64,000 nt of DNA from Clusia tigrina. Its lineage: Eukaryota > Arthropoda > Insecta > Diptera > Clusiidae. Positions 1 to 11,108 of the stretch are shown here, in pieces. Below the pieces are notes generated by a model that was given only the letters and a program-made list of their open reading frames with translations, was not told where the DNA came from and did not search any database. Where the stretch lies: positions 344,641,131-344,705,130 of the forward strand of contig OV050030.1 in the NCBI GenBank assembly GCA_920105625.2, written 5' to 3'. Position numbers and translations under genes: made by a program. Position 1 is the stretch's first letter. Each line of letters opens with the position of its first letter.

Positions 1-1536
1 AATACCTCCTCCAGGTGTGATCACTAGCGCTATGTCGTCCGCATATCCTATTATTTTAACGTAATCGGGCACCCGTATGCGGAGAATGCCATCGTACATA
101 ACGTTCCAGAGAAGTGGCCCCAGTACAGAACCCTGGGGACGGAAGGCCGATGGGTCTTCTGCTGGCTTATCGGCTTTAGGTATCAATACCAACCGCTGCC
201 TTTTCCACCGTTTCGGGAAGACTCCTTCCCTAAGACAGGCGTCGTAAAGTGACCTCAGTGTTTCTGGGTGTAGTGCAGCTGCGGTTTTCAGCACTCGGTT
301 GGGAATTCCATCTGGGCCAGGTGCCTTCTGGTCCCCAAATTTTCCAACCGCCCGCAACACCTCCTCTGTCATTACACTGGGAACTTCTTCGCCCAGCTCG
401 GGAGGCACATAATTTTGCACTGGGAAGAGCTCTCCCACAATGCGTTTGAGCAAGTTTGTGCAGCTTGGGGCTGGCTGCCAATAGCAGGGAAGATTTTTCA
501 TCACGCGCCTATATGCCGTGCCCCACGGGTTGTCTACAACCTGTGCACACAGCTCGGTGAAACTCCTGCGCTTGCTCGCATTTATGGCCGTCTTCAGCCT
601 TCTTTTAGCCTCTTTGTACAACTGGCGCAGTTGCAGGCAGTCTGGGTTGCCTATTGCACGCTGGTGTCTTCGCCTTGCTGCGTGGCATTCCTTGCGTAGG
701 CCGGCGATCTCGTCCGTCCACCAATAAATGGATTTATAGTTTCCACCATAGGCCCGCCTGGACATCGCCGCATCGCAGGCGCTCTCTAGCTGGCGCGCTA
801 GCTGGTTCGCCATTTCCGCCGCACTGCCTTGCAGGTCAAAGTCCTCCAACATGACTTCGAGTGCGCCGTCGTCGAGGGCGTCCGCTATCCAGCTTTTCGG
901 CCACGGCCCTGTCCTCCGCCGTTGTTTGTTCCTTTCCAAGTCAAAGCAAATGGCATTGTGGTCGCTGTGGGTGTACGGGGAACTCACAATCCACCTGGCT
1001 CCTCTGACTAAACCGCTGCTGAGGAACGTAAGGTCGATCACAGATGTGGCTTCTCCTCTCACAAAAGTCGCCTCTCCCGCGTTCATGACGACTACGTCAA
1101 GAGCCGCAAACGCGTCCATGAGGATATGACCTCTCGGTGTGGTTCGGGCGCAACCCTATTCAGTTGCCCATGCGTTGAAGTCGCCGGCAATCACTACGGG
1201 GTTCCTGCCTTGCGCGTCCAGAACAAGTCTGTCTACCACTGACTCGAACTCGTCCGCAGTTAGGCTCGGCGGCATGTAGCAACTGTACACCGTGGTCCCT
1301 CCAATGGTCGCTCTGACGTAGCAATCGCTTCTCTCTATGTTGCTTAGTTGTATAGGCTTGGTTACGCACACCCAAAGTGCGGCACCACCAGTGGTGTCTT
1401 CGGCCCATACTCCTTGGTGCTTGCGCCTATACGGCTCGCTAAGCACTGCAACATCGACCATCTGTTCCCTAACGGCCTGCTCCAGGAGATCCTGTGCAGC
1501 CTCGCAGTGGTTGAGATTGAGTTGGAACAACCTCAT
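1..1536 (-). pseudogene. LINE-A ORF2, left-arm copy (endonuclease-RT), cut by window edge
   Basis: This is the mirror copy of the ORF2 at 7151-8686. It encodes an R1-like endonuclease followed by reverse transcriptase. The endonuclease GDFNAWATE segment ends at an in-frame TAG (complement of 1156-1158) where a Trp is expected from the alignment to LINE-B. The RT has lost about 400 bp near 137, joining FRP directly to QGSVLGP. Both lesions are identical in the right arm, so this is a duplicate of an already dead element and not a separate insertion. YADD survives near the window edge. Confidence 0.9.
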
Positions 1537-3000
1537 CTCCTGCGCCTGGACCTCTTCTCCGCGGCTCGCTTGTAGGATGGGCATGAGCTGCATCCTGTCG
1601 GATGCTCCACATCCTTGCGGCCGCTGGCGTTACAGAGGGCACAGGTGGGGGCCTTGTCGCACCCCCGTGCATTATGGCCCTCTGTGCTGCATCTGTAGCA
1701 CTTGTGGCGCCAATAGTCCTTGCTACCGCATTTCTGCGCGGAGTGGCCGAACTCCATACATTTGTAACAACGCAGGGGAGTCACCTTTTCGCGCACCCGG
1801 CATGAGGTCCATCCGACTCTCAGCCTGTCAGCTTTTAGAAGGGCTGCGGCTGCCTGGGGCGACAGACTGATGACCGTTGTCTGTGTTCCACCGTACGCTT
1901 TCCTGAGAGACCTGATTGCATCCACGGGAGGTCTCTCCGAGAGATTGGCTATAGACAGCGCATCGTGGACATCTTCCACCGTGGTGACTTCGTCCAGGTC
2001 TTTCACCTCCACTAGGGTTTCCTGCGTGAGCTTACGCACCTCCACACTGGTTCCCAGGACAAGTCGCCACCACCTCATGATACTGGGGTGTCTTTGGATC
2101 TGCCGCCACGCTCAACTCCAGCAGTAGTTCACCCTTGGCCGTCTTTCGGATCCTGCGGACGCTCTCTCCCAGCTCTGACAGCTGCGGGTCCCTCTTCATC
2201 TTGCGGAGGATGTCCGCGTAGCTCACCGTGCCAGTTTCCCTGATGACGATGGCATCGGGGCGCGCTGGCTTAGGCTTCGGGCCCTTCCGCTTCGCTTGTG
2301 GTCTGGAACGAACTGTGGTCCACTCAACTTTTGCACCCTCCGCCTTTCCAGTCATAGGCTTATGGGTCTTGGGATTTGGCCGGGTTACCGTTTTCTCGGC
2401 CGCCAGTGTCGGGGCATCCCCCCTCCTCCTCTTAGCTACCACTCGGCTAGTCGGACTTACTTGCTCCGGATCCCCCTTCTCACGGGGGCGCTTTGGCGTT
2501 GCGACTGCGGCCGCGTAGCTCTTCGCCTGGGCAGGGGCTGCCCGCGAAGACGCACCGGCTTTGCCTTGGTTGTCCACAGGAGGGCCGCCAAAATGCACCT
2601 CCTTGTCCACCTTCTCCGTCCGCCCTTCAGTCTGGACTGCCCTGTCGGCTTGCACCAGCTGTGGCACTCTCGCAGCCGTACCTGCGTCCTGCTCCTCGAC
2701 GACCTGCAAGCAGACATCCCGGATTTTGGATGCCTTCCGCTTGATTTCGGCATGTACATTGTGCCTTGGCACAAGGAAAGCTATGAGTGCTTCAATGTGC
2801 CACTCCAGCACCACCATTTTGCCTTTGGCAATGACCTCATCGGGAGGGATGACCGCCATTGCCGTCGGATCGGTCCTCATGCCCATCACTCGCTGAAGCT
2901 CACTGGTGTCTGCCAGTGTGTTTCTCCGCACCACCGTCTTTCTTATTACCGGAGGAGGGGTCCTCTGGATAGTAGACCTCTTGCCGAAGGGGTCCTTCAT
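1533..3000 (-). pseudogene. LINE-A ORF1, left-arm copy (gag-like, CCHC knuckles)
   Basis: This is the mirror of 5687-7154. The start codon is the ATG ending at 3000 and the reading frame shifts near 2045-2057, as in the other arm. The C-terminus has three Cys/His knuckles (CYKCMEFGHSAQKC and two more) followed by an Arg-rich tail. Its TGA overlaps the ORF2 ATG in an ATGA motif, typical of R1-type LINEs. The product would be the RNA-binding nucleocapsid-like protein of the retrotransposon RNP. Confidence 0.9.
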
Positions 3001-3356
3001 CGCACCGTCGTCTTTGTTTGTTACATCCGAGCCTGCAGTGCCAATTTAATGGTGACGAGCATCGAGCGTTCCCTGAGACTTGCCATGGTTTTAACGGGAC
3101 GGGGGCGATTGCGGCATTAAGCTACCAGCCATTTCTGTAAGATTTCACTCTTACTTAGTGAGGTGGCAACATACCGCAATCGTCAGCCCACAAGCATCAG
3201 CTTATTTCCTATGTTTCCGGTATTCCATAATCAAGGCCTTACCGGTCTCGGCCTTGATTTGAGGTACAACAGATCCCACGATGGCCCTTTGTGGTCCCAC
3301 GATGGTCCCTCGCTGTTCCATCGTTGATCCCTCGTTGTCCCCCGTTGCCCAGACAG
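3001..3356 (-). other. LINE-A 5' leader, left arm
   Basis: Non-coding leader of the LINE, matching 5331-5686. It includes short repeated blocks of the type GATCCCTCGTTGTCCC, CGATGGTCCC and CGATGGCCC (3290-3345), which look like an internal tandem motif of the 5' UTR. No open reading frame of note. Confidence 0.7.
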
Positions 3357-3362
3357 GGGCGG

Positions 3363-3413
<51 letters not shown>

Positions 3414-3450
3414 GTATATATCCATATACATATACATATACATATGCATA
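3363..3450. repeat. (TA)n and (CATATA)n microsatellite
   Basis: Pure TA dinucleotides run from about 3363 to 3411, followed by imperfect CATATA units. The tract abuts the left arm of palindrome 1 directly. Confidence 0.95.
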
Positions 3451-4710
3451 CACATATTCCATTGCCACATATAATATTGGCAAAGGAATTATGCCAAATT
3501 GAGAGCATTCGTAGATGTACATCACAAAGAATAAAGAACTGGCTAACGTCACCGAAGCTCCAATGTGCAATGCAAAAATCTGAAGCAGTCTTCATTACAA
3601 AGCAGAAAGAAAATTGAATCCATTATACTAAATATAGACGGGTACAACATCAGAACGCAGCCATCGCTAAAATACTTAGGCATGATGATAGACGCGAGAC
3701 TGAACTACAAAATAAACATTGAGCGGGCCTGTCAAAAAGCTGCGCGAGTAAACACGGTCCTATCTCGAATGATGGCTAATATAGGCGTCCCAAATCAAAG
3801 CAGAAGGTTACTTCTGGCAAAAGTTACACAATCCATAATACGGCACATGTATGGAGACAAGCATTAAAGCAGGAAACATACGCCAAGATTACAAAATAGT
3901 TGTTCAGGCTAAGTGCCATTATAGTTGCTAGTGCATTTCGCACAGTGTCTCAAGCGGTGGTTGGAGTCATATCTAGCATAATGCCACCAGACATAATGGC
4001 TCTTGAGCTTTACAGACTATATGACAGGAGCAAAAATATCGGCAGGCCATTAACGGCAGAAGAGCGAAAAGAATAAAGGCAAAAGAGTTTCAATGCATGG
4101 AAAGAATGCTGGGATACAGCGACCAAAGGCCGATGGAGGCACATACTCATCAAAATTGTGCAGACTTGGGTTGAAAGAAAACACGGAGATGTTGATTTCT
4201 ATATGAAGCAGTTTTTGAGTGAACATGTCTGTTTTAGAGAGTATCTGTACAAGTATGGTCATGATGACGGAGAAATCTGTTACTTTTGTAGGACTGATAA
4301 TGAAGATACATAGCATATATTCTTCTACTGTTCGAAATTCGATACAGCACGTAAGATTCTAGAGAACCAAATAGGAGACAGAAAACATAGTGCCGCACAT
4401 ACTGGAATCAAGACAGATTTGGCAAAATGTGAAAGAGTTAACCGCCAGGGTTCTACAAGAACTAAGAAGAATAGAAATGTTGCGAAGCAGCGAGACTAGA
4501 TCTATGAATATAATATAATCCCCTTGACATTTTCTAGCCAATAGGCCAAGATAGCCCTGCGATGTAATACCTAACGGTCGGGCCTCGAGGCAATCCTAAG
4601 GCTAAAGTAATTCGAGGCGGTTTTTATTGGGTTAAAGTTCCACATTACCGTTATAGGGGCAACCGTGTCTTCTAAAGTCTTTCAACTCAACAGAAATAAA
4701 AAATAAAAAA
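3451..4710 (+). pseudogene. LINE-C: 5'-truncated R1-like LINE, end of ORF2
   Basis: Fragments in several frames match the C-terminal half of an R1-like ORF2. The segment SLKYLGMMIDARLNY (about 3664-3708) is the thumb region that follows the RT palm; the same motif occurs in LINE-A (HLKYLGVWIDARLTF) and LINE-B. Further on come a WRHILIKIVQTW region and a Cys-Cys-His-Cys end domain (CYFCRTDNEDT, then HIFFYC) broken by stop codons. A 3' UTR and an A-rich tail end near 4710. The copy is a separate, more diverged family member lying in the spacer of palindrome 1. Confidence 0.8.
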
Positions 4711-4823
4711 AAACATATACATACACAAAATCGTATGCATACACATATACGTATACATACACATATTCATCTACATACACATATATATATGTATATATAT
4801 ATATATATATATCTATATATATA

Positions 4824-4904
<81 letters not shown>

Positions 4905-4907
4905 TCG

Positions 4908-4978
<71 letters not shown>

Positions 4979-5006
4979 TCCTATTTATATATATATATAT
5001 ATACTC

Positions 5007-5048
<42 letters not shown>

Positions 5049-5076
5049 TCCTATTTATATATATATATATATACTC

Positions 5077-5128
<52 letters not shown>

Positions 5129-5148
5129 CCATGTACATGTACATATAC

Positions 5149-5222
<74 letters not shown>

Positions 5223-5312
5223 ATACATACACATATACATATGCATATACATGTACATATACATATACACACATATACAAATACATATACATATACATAC
5301 AGAGATAGCGAT
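4711..5312. repeat. Long (TA)n/(CATA)n microsatellite block
   Basis: Imperfect CATACA units lead into several pure TA runs, interrupted by ATATACTCG, ATGTACTCC and CATGTACATG blocks that recur at about 70-bp steps (for example GTACTCCTATTTATATAT at 4975 and 5045). Open frames here (poly-Tyr-Ile) are artefacts of the repeat. Confidence 0.95.
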
Positions 5313-5330
5313 GAACCCCTCATGGGGCGG

Positions 5331-8300
5331 CTGTCTGGGCAACGGGGGACAACGAGGGATCAACGATGGAACAGCGAGGGACCATCGTGGGACCACAAAG
5401 GGCCATCGTGGGATCTGTTGTACCTCAAATCAAGGCCGAGACCGGTAAGGCCTTGATTATGGAATACCGGAAACATAGGAAATAAGCTGATGCTTGTGGG
5501 CTGACGATTGCGGTATGTTGCCACCTCACTAAGTAAGAGTGAAATCTTACAGAAATGGCTGGTAGCTTAATGCCGCAATCGCCCCCGTCCCGTTAAAACC
5601 ATGGCAAGTCTCAGGGAACGCTCGATGCTCGTCACCATTAAATTGGCACTGCAGGCTCGGATGTAACAAACAAAGACGACGGTGCGATGAAGGACCCCTT
5701 CGGCAAGAGGTCTACTATCCAGAGGACCCCTCCTCCGGTAATAAGAAAGACGGTGGTGCGGAGAAACACACTGGCAGACACCAGTGAGCTTCAGCGAGTG
5801 ATGGGCATGAGGACCGATCCGACGGCAATGGCGGTCATCCCTCCCGATGAGGTCATTGCCAAAGGCAAAATGGTGGTGCTGGAGTGGCACATTGAAGCAC
5901 TCATAGCTTTCCTTGTGCCAAGGCACAATGTACATGCCGAAATCAAGCGGAAGGCATCCAAAATCCGGGATGTCTGCTTGCAGGTCGTCGAGGAGCAGGA
6001 CGCAGGTACGGCTGCGAGAGTGCCACAGCTGGTGCAAGCCGACAGGGCAGTCCAGACTGAAGGGCGGACGGAGAAGGTGGACAAGGAGGTGCATTTTGGC
6101 GGCCCTCCTGTGGACAACCAAGGCAAAGCCGGTGCGTCTTCGCGGGCAGCCCCTGCCCAGGCGAAGAGCTACGCGGCCGCAGTCGCAACGCCAAAGCGCC
6201 CCCGTGAGAAGGGGGATCCGGAGCAAGTAAGTCCGACTAGCCGAGTGGTAGCTAAGAGGAGGAGGGGGGATGCCCCGACACTGGCGGCCGAGAAAACGGT
6301 AACCCGGCCAAATCCCAAGACCCATAAGCCTATGACTGGAAAGGCGGAGGGTGCAAAAGTTGAGTGGACCACAGTTCGTTCCAGACCACAAGCGAAGCGG
6401 AAGGGCCCGAAGCCTAAGCCAGCGCGCCCCGATGCCATCGTCATCAGGGAAACTGGCACGGTGAGCTACGCGGACATCCTCCGCAAGATGAAGAGGGACC
6501 CGCAGCTGTCAGAGCTGGGAGAGAGCGTCCGCAGGATCCGAAAGACGGCCAAGGGTGAACTACTGCTGGAGTTGAGCGTGGCGGCAGATCCAAAGACACC
6601 CCAGTATCATGAGGTGGTGGCGACTTGTCCTGGGAACCAGTGTGGAGGTGCGTAAGCTCACGCAGGAAACCCTAGTGGAGGTGAAAGACCTGGACGAAGT
6701 CACCACGGTGGAAGATGTCCACGATGCGCTGTCTATAGCCAATCTCTCGGAGAGACCTCCCGTGGATGCAATCAGGTCTCTCAGGAAAGCGTACGGTGGA
6801 ACACAGACAACGGTCATCAGTCTGTCGCCCCAGGCAGCCGCAGCCCTTCTAAAAGCTGACAGGCTGAGAGTCGGATGGACCTCATGCCGGGTGCGCGAAA
6901 AGGTGACTCCCCTGCGTTGTTACAAATGTATGGAGTTCGGCCACTCCGCGCAGAAATGCGGTAGCAAGGACTATTGGCGCCACAAGTGCTACAGATGCAG
7001 CACAGAGGGCCATAATGCACGGGGGTGCGACAAGGCCCCCACCTGTGCCCTCTGTAACGCCAGCGGCCGCAAGGATGTGGAGCATCCGACAGGATGCAGC
7101 TCATGCCCATCCTACAAGCGAGCCGCGGAGAAGAGGTCCAGGCGCAGGAGATGAGGTTGTTCCAACTCAATCTCAACCACTGCGAGGCTGCACAGGATCT
7201 CCTGGAGCAGGCCGTTAGGGAACAGATGGTCGATGTTGCAGTGCTTAGCGAGCCGTATAGGCGCAAGCACCAAGGAGTATGGGCCGAAGACACCACTGGT
7301 GGTGCCGCACTTTGGGTGTGCGTAACCAAGCCTATACAACTAAGCAACATAGAGAGAAGCGATTGCTACGTCAGAGCGACCATTGGAGGGACCACGGTGT
7401 ACAGTTGCTACATGCCGCCGAGCCTAACTGCGGACGAGTTCGAGTCAGTGGTAGACAGACTTGTTCTGGACGCGCAAGGCAGGAACCCCGTAGTGATTGC
7501 CGGCGACTTCAACGCATGGGCAACTGAATAGGGTTGCGCCCGAACCACACCGAGAGGTCATATCCTCATGGACGCGTTTGCGGCTCTTGACGTAGTCGTC
7601 ATGAACGCGGGAGAGGCGACTTTTGTGAGAGGAGAAGCCACATCTGTGATCGACCTTACGTTCCTCAGCAGCGGTTTAGTCAGAGGAGCCAGGTGGATTG
7701 TGAGTTCCCCGTACACCCACAGCGACCACAATGCCATTTGCTTTGACTTGGAAAGGAACAAACAACGGCGGAGGACAGGGCCGTGGCCGAAAAGCTGGAT
7801 AGCGGACGCCCTCGACGACGGCGCACTCGAAGTCATGTTGGAGGACTTTGAGCTGCAAGGCAGTGCGGCGGAAATGGCGAACCAGCTAGCGCGCCAGCTA
7901 GAGAGCGCCTGCGATGCGGCGATGTCCAGGCGGGCCTATGGTGGAAACTATAAATCCATTTATTGGTGGACGGACGAGATCGCCGGCCTACGCAAGGAAT
8001 GCCACGCAGCAAGGCGAAGACACCAGCGTGCAATAGGCAACCCAGACTGCCTGCAACTGCGCCAGTTGTACAAAGAGGCTAAAAGAAGGCTGAAGACGGC
8101 CATAAATGCGAGCAAGCGCAGGAGTTTCACCGAGCTGTGTGCACAGGTTGTAGACAACCCGTGGGGCACGGCATATAGGCGCGTGATGAAAAATCTTCCC
8201 TGCTATTGGCAGCCAGCCCCAAGCTGCACAAACTTGCTCAAACGCATTGTGGGAGAGCTCTTCCCAGTGCAAAATTATGTGCCTCCCGAGCTGGGCGAAG

Positions 8301-8686
8301 AAGTTCCCAGTGTAATGACAGAGGAGGTGTTGCGGGCGGTTGGAAAATTTGGGGACCAGAAGGCACCTGGCCCAGATGGAATTCCCAACCGAGTGCTGAA
8401 AACCGCAGCTGCACTACACCCAGAAACACTGAGGTCACTTTACGACGCCTGTCTTAGGGAAGGAGTCTTCCCGAAACGGTGGAAAAGGCAGCGGTTGGTA
8501 TTGATACCTAAAGCCGATAAGCCAGCAGAAGACCCATCGGCCTTCCGTCCCCAGGGTTCTGTACTGGGGCCACTTCTCTGGAACGTTATGTACGATGGCA
8601 TTCTCCGCATACGGGTGCCCGATTACGTTAAAATAATAGGATATGCGGACGACATAGCGCTAGTGATCACACCTGGAGGAGGTATT
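5331..8686 (+). repeat. Palindrome 1, right arm
   Basis: Inverted copy of 1-3356. The spacer is 3357-5330 (1974 bp). The nine bases GGGGCGGCT occur in direct orientation at both arm/spacer junctions (3356-3364 and 5324-5332). The LINE continues beyond 8686 to its 3' end, so the pairing stops at 8686 only because the window starts there. Confidence 0.95.
5687..7154 (+). pseudogene. LINE-A ORF1 (gag-like RNA-binding protein)
   Basis: ATG at 5687. The first 300 residues are basic and Pro/Lys-rich without a recognisable fold. A shift near 6630-6645 moves the frame to the one open from 6609 to 7154. That part carries a conserved VEVRKLTQETLVEVKDL region and then three knuckles: CYKCMEFGHSAQKC, CYRCSTEGHNARGC and CALCNASGRKD...GC. 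An RSRRRR tail follows. LINE-B ORF1 has the same layout. The protein would coat element RNA. The TGA at 7152-7154 overlaps the ORF2 ATG (7151), suggesting termination-reinitiation for ORF2 translation. Confidence 0.9.
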
Positions 8687-9614
8687 AGCAGAGGCCAATC
8701 ACACAGTGGCCACTGTCTGAAGATGGCTGGCGGATGTTGGACTGAAGCTGGCAGAGCACAAAACGGAGATTATGCTTGTGTCAGGTCGAAAGGCATAGGA
8801 GGTGGTGGAGATAAGGGTTTGTGACTGCGCCATTACCACGACCCCACATCTCAAATACCTAGGCGTCTGGATTGACGCAAGACTGACGTTCAAGGAGCAC
8901 TTTCGGCGATTAGGTGAGAAGGCAGCGCGGACCTGTTCCCAGCTCTGCCGGGTAATGCCAAACCTCGGAGGCCACGTGCGCTCCGCACGATCTCAGCACA
9001 CCGTACTGTGTCTGCAGACGCCGCGCTGGTGATAGCCGGTATGGTCCTGCTGGACCTGCTGGCCAAGGAGTGCGGAAGATCGCGTAGCAGGCATTAGGCA
9101 AAGCACCATACAGGAGCGGCAAGCCCGATGGGATGCATTCGAAAAGGGCCGTTGGACGAGGAGGTTGATCCCTGATCTCCAACGCTGGATGGATAGGTCG
9201 CATGGCGAGGTGAACTATCACGTCACACAGCTGCTGACCGGGCACGGAGGTTTCCGGGCGTACCTACACAGATTCCGGCTGGAGGAATCCCCCTGCTGCG
9301 ATAATTGTGGAGGCACGGAGCCCGAGGACGTTGAACATGTCCTTTTTTCATGTCCACGATACAGCGGTGCCAGAGCGGTACTGCAAAGAGTCTGCGCAGA
9401 ACCTGTGACACCGGACAACCTCGTGCACTATATGCTCGAGTGCCCGGAGAAATGGGACGTGGTGTGTGACACCTCGGTCAAAATTATGCGAGACTTCCGC
9501 CACTTGGAGTTTCAGGGAATCAATAGGAGGGGTCCGTTGACCAACCCACTCCCAGACGAAGTATTGCTTAACGGCTATGTACCGTCTGGGAGGCATCTGA
9601 GGAGGTGGTTTTAG
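7151..9614 (+). pseudogene. LINE-A ORF2 (endonuclease-reverse transcriptase)
   Basis: The order is: APE-type endonuclease (NLNHCEAAQ, then AVLSEPYR, GDFNAWATE, and YTHSDHNAI with the catalytic SDH), a linker, RT (APGPDGIPN and YADDIAL), thumb (YLGVWIDARLTFKEH) and a terminal Cys/His motif (CDNCGG, then HVLFSC, about 9298-9350). Damage: TAG at 7529-7531 in the endonuclease, about 400 bp lost at 8549-8552 (removing the RT segments with the first catalytic Asp), frame changes at about 8690 and 8800, and more between 9000 and 9160. It cannot make an active RT. Confidence 0.9.
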
Positions 9615-9753
9615 TGGGTAAGAGCCCCACACTACTGGTGCGAGAGCGCCCAGTGTTTGTTTGCAGATTTCCACCTCCGAACCAATTAAAAAAATAAAAT
9701 AAAATAAAAATAATTAAATAAAATACATATACGAGTACATACATATACATATA

Positions 9754-9979
9754 CGAGGTGTGATCAAAAAATAACCGTTATTGTGTGATCAAAAAATAAA
9801 GTATTTATTTATTCATCAACAACTACCTTGTCCCCTTCAAAGTAATTCCCCTCAGATATAATACACTTATGCCAGCGTTTTTTCCAATCCTCGAAACACT
9901 TCTGAAACGCTTTTTTTGGTATCGCCAACAGCTCCTGTTTCGATTTTTCTTTTATCTCCTCAATCGTAGCAAAACGCTT
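9754..9979 (-). mobile_element. Mariner fragment, 3' end only
   Basis: It starts with the terminal repeat CGAGGTGTGATCAAAAAAT and carries the last 60 or so transposase codons (KRFATIEEIKEKSKQ to the stop). Homology to the second mariner copy ends at AAACGCTT (9979), where a gypsy RNase H fragment joins in the same frame. The result is a chimeric open frame (9809-10066). Confidence 0.85.
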
Positions 9980-10306
9980 GTTTAGGTTTTCTTCTTGTGT
10001 ATGAATAGTTGCCATGTTATCATTATTTGCATTGTTAGGTAACGGAATGTTATAATTCTCGTCCATATCTGTATTAATGTCGATACTTTCGTCTATTGCA
10101 TTTATTTCATTTGTTTCAAAATTAGCACGGCTTAAAAAGTCTGCAAATGTATTATCCTGTCCTTTGATGTAGTCTGTATTAATATTATACTCTCCTAATT
10201 TTAGTAACCATCTCTAAAGTCTACGATTTATATCCTTACCGTTATTTTTTGAGTAAAGCCACTTCAATGGTTGGTGATCTGTTAAATTATCAAATTTAGT
10301 GCCGTA
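9980..10306 (-). pseudogene. Ty3/gypsy RNase H fragment
   Basis: Read on the minus strand, it encodes TDHQPLKWLYSKNNG, then RWLLKLGEYNI and YIKGQDNTFADFLSR. These are the hallmark end of a Ty3/gypsy RNase H domain, just before the integrase linker. One stop codon interrupts it (RRL*RWL). No flanking RT or integrase is present, so it is an orphan slice between two mariner pieces. Confidence 0.8.
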
Positions 10307-10308
10307 TA

Positions 10309-11108
10309 CGAGGTGTGATCAAAAAATTACCGTTATGTTATGATCAAAAAATAAAGTATTTATTTATTCATCAACAACTATCTTGTCCCCTTTAAAGTAA
10401 TTCCCCTCAGATATAATACACTTATGCCAGCGTTTTTTCCAATCCTCGAAACACTTCTGAAACGCTTTTTTTGGTATCACCAACAGCTCCTGTTTCGATT
10501 TTTCTTTTATCTCCTCAATCGTAGCAAAACGCTTTCCTTTCATCGGTGTCTTCAGTTTTGGAAAGAGGAAAAAGTCAGCGGGGGCCAAGTCCGGTGAATA
10601 CGGTGGTTGAGGCATGAGAACGGTTTTGTTTTTGGCCAAAAAATTACGCACAAGCATCGATGTGTGAGCTGGTGCGTTATCATGGTGCAAAATCCATGAT
10701 TTGTTTTTCCACAATTCTGGGCGTTTCTGACGAATTGCTTCCCGTAAACGGCGCATAACTTCAAGGTAGTATTCCTTGTTGAACGTACGACCTTGTGGCA
10801 AGAATTCATGATGCACCACGCCATTGAAATCAAAGAAAACTGTCAGCAAAACCTTTACTTTCGACCGAACTTTACGTGCTTTATTCGGTCTTGGCTCATC
10901 TGGACGTTTGGTTTCAATGTCATAGCCATACACCCACGATTCGTCACCAGTTATGATATTTTTGAGGAAATCTGGATCGTTGTTGACGATGTTCAACAGT
11001 TCCTGAGCGATGTCCATGCGACGTTGTTTTTGCTAAAAAAATGCGAACATCGAACATACGTAACTCACGAAAAGATGAAAATAACGATTATTTTTTGATC
11101 ACACCTCG
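10309..11108 (-). mobile_element. Mariner element, internally deleted
   Basis: About 800 bp between inverted ends CGAGGTGTGATCAAAAAAT (10309) and its complement ending at 11108. A full mariner is about 1.3 kb, so roughly the first 500 bp, including the helix-turn-helix DNA-binding half of the transposase, are missing. A TA flanks the left end; the right flank is AATATA, so the target duplication is not clean. Confidence 0.88.
10364..11017 (-). pseudogene. Mariner transposase, catalytic half
   Basis: 217 codons are open. The catalytic Asp residues are visible in TGDESWVYGYD, HHDNAPAHTS and YSPDLAPADFF. The spacing between the last two Asp is 34 residues, giving the DD34D signature of mariner. 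The open frame reaches the normal C-terminus GNYFKGDKIVVDE. The N-terminal DNA-binding domain is lost, so the protein should not bind its terminal repeats. It would have catalysed cut-and-paste transposition at TA sites. Confidence 0.92.

Larger units (their letters stand above)
1..3356 (-). repeat. Palindrome 1, left arm
   Basis: This arm is the reverse complement of 5331-8686. Paired positions sum to 8687 throughout, so there is no net indel over 3.36 kb. The only substitution I found is G at 835 against the base paired at 7852. The arm runs off the left edge of the window, so its outer limit is unknown. It contains the 5' leader, ORF1 and most of ORF2 of LINE-A. Confidence 0.95.
5331..9715 (+). 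mobile_element. LINE-A, R1-like non-LTR retrotransposon
   Basis: About 4.4 kb: a GC-rich 5' leader, ORF1 with three zinc knuckles, ORF2 with endonuclease, RT and a C-terminal Cys/His motif, a short 3' UTR, and an A-rich tail of AAATAA units (9685-9725). The overlapping ATGA stop/start and the endonuclease opening MRLFQLNLNHCEAAQ fit the R1 clade. The copy is dead: ORF1 frameshift, endonuclease stop, RT deletion and further frameshifts. LINE-B and LINE-C are related families. I cannot see a clear target-site duplication because both ends lie in microsatellite DNA. Confidence 0.88.

Noticed and set aside
1..3120. Plus-strand open frames in the left LINE arm (for example 1337-1870 and 2296-3120)
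   Set aside because: They are antisense shadows of LINE-A ORF1 and ORF2; the mirrored arm has the same shadows on its minus strand.
4735..5456. Long Tyr/Ile/His open frames on both strands
   Set aside because: They are translations of (TA)n and (CATA)n microsatellites, with no codon bias or start context.
1..8686. Two independent head-to-head LINE-A insertions
   Set aside because: Identical private lesions in both arms (frameshift, stop, RT deletion) rule out independent origin.
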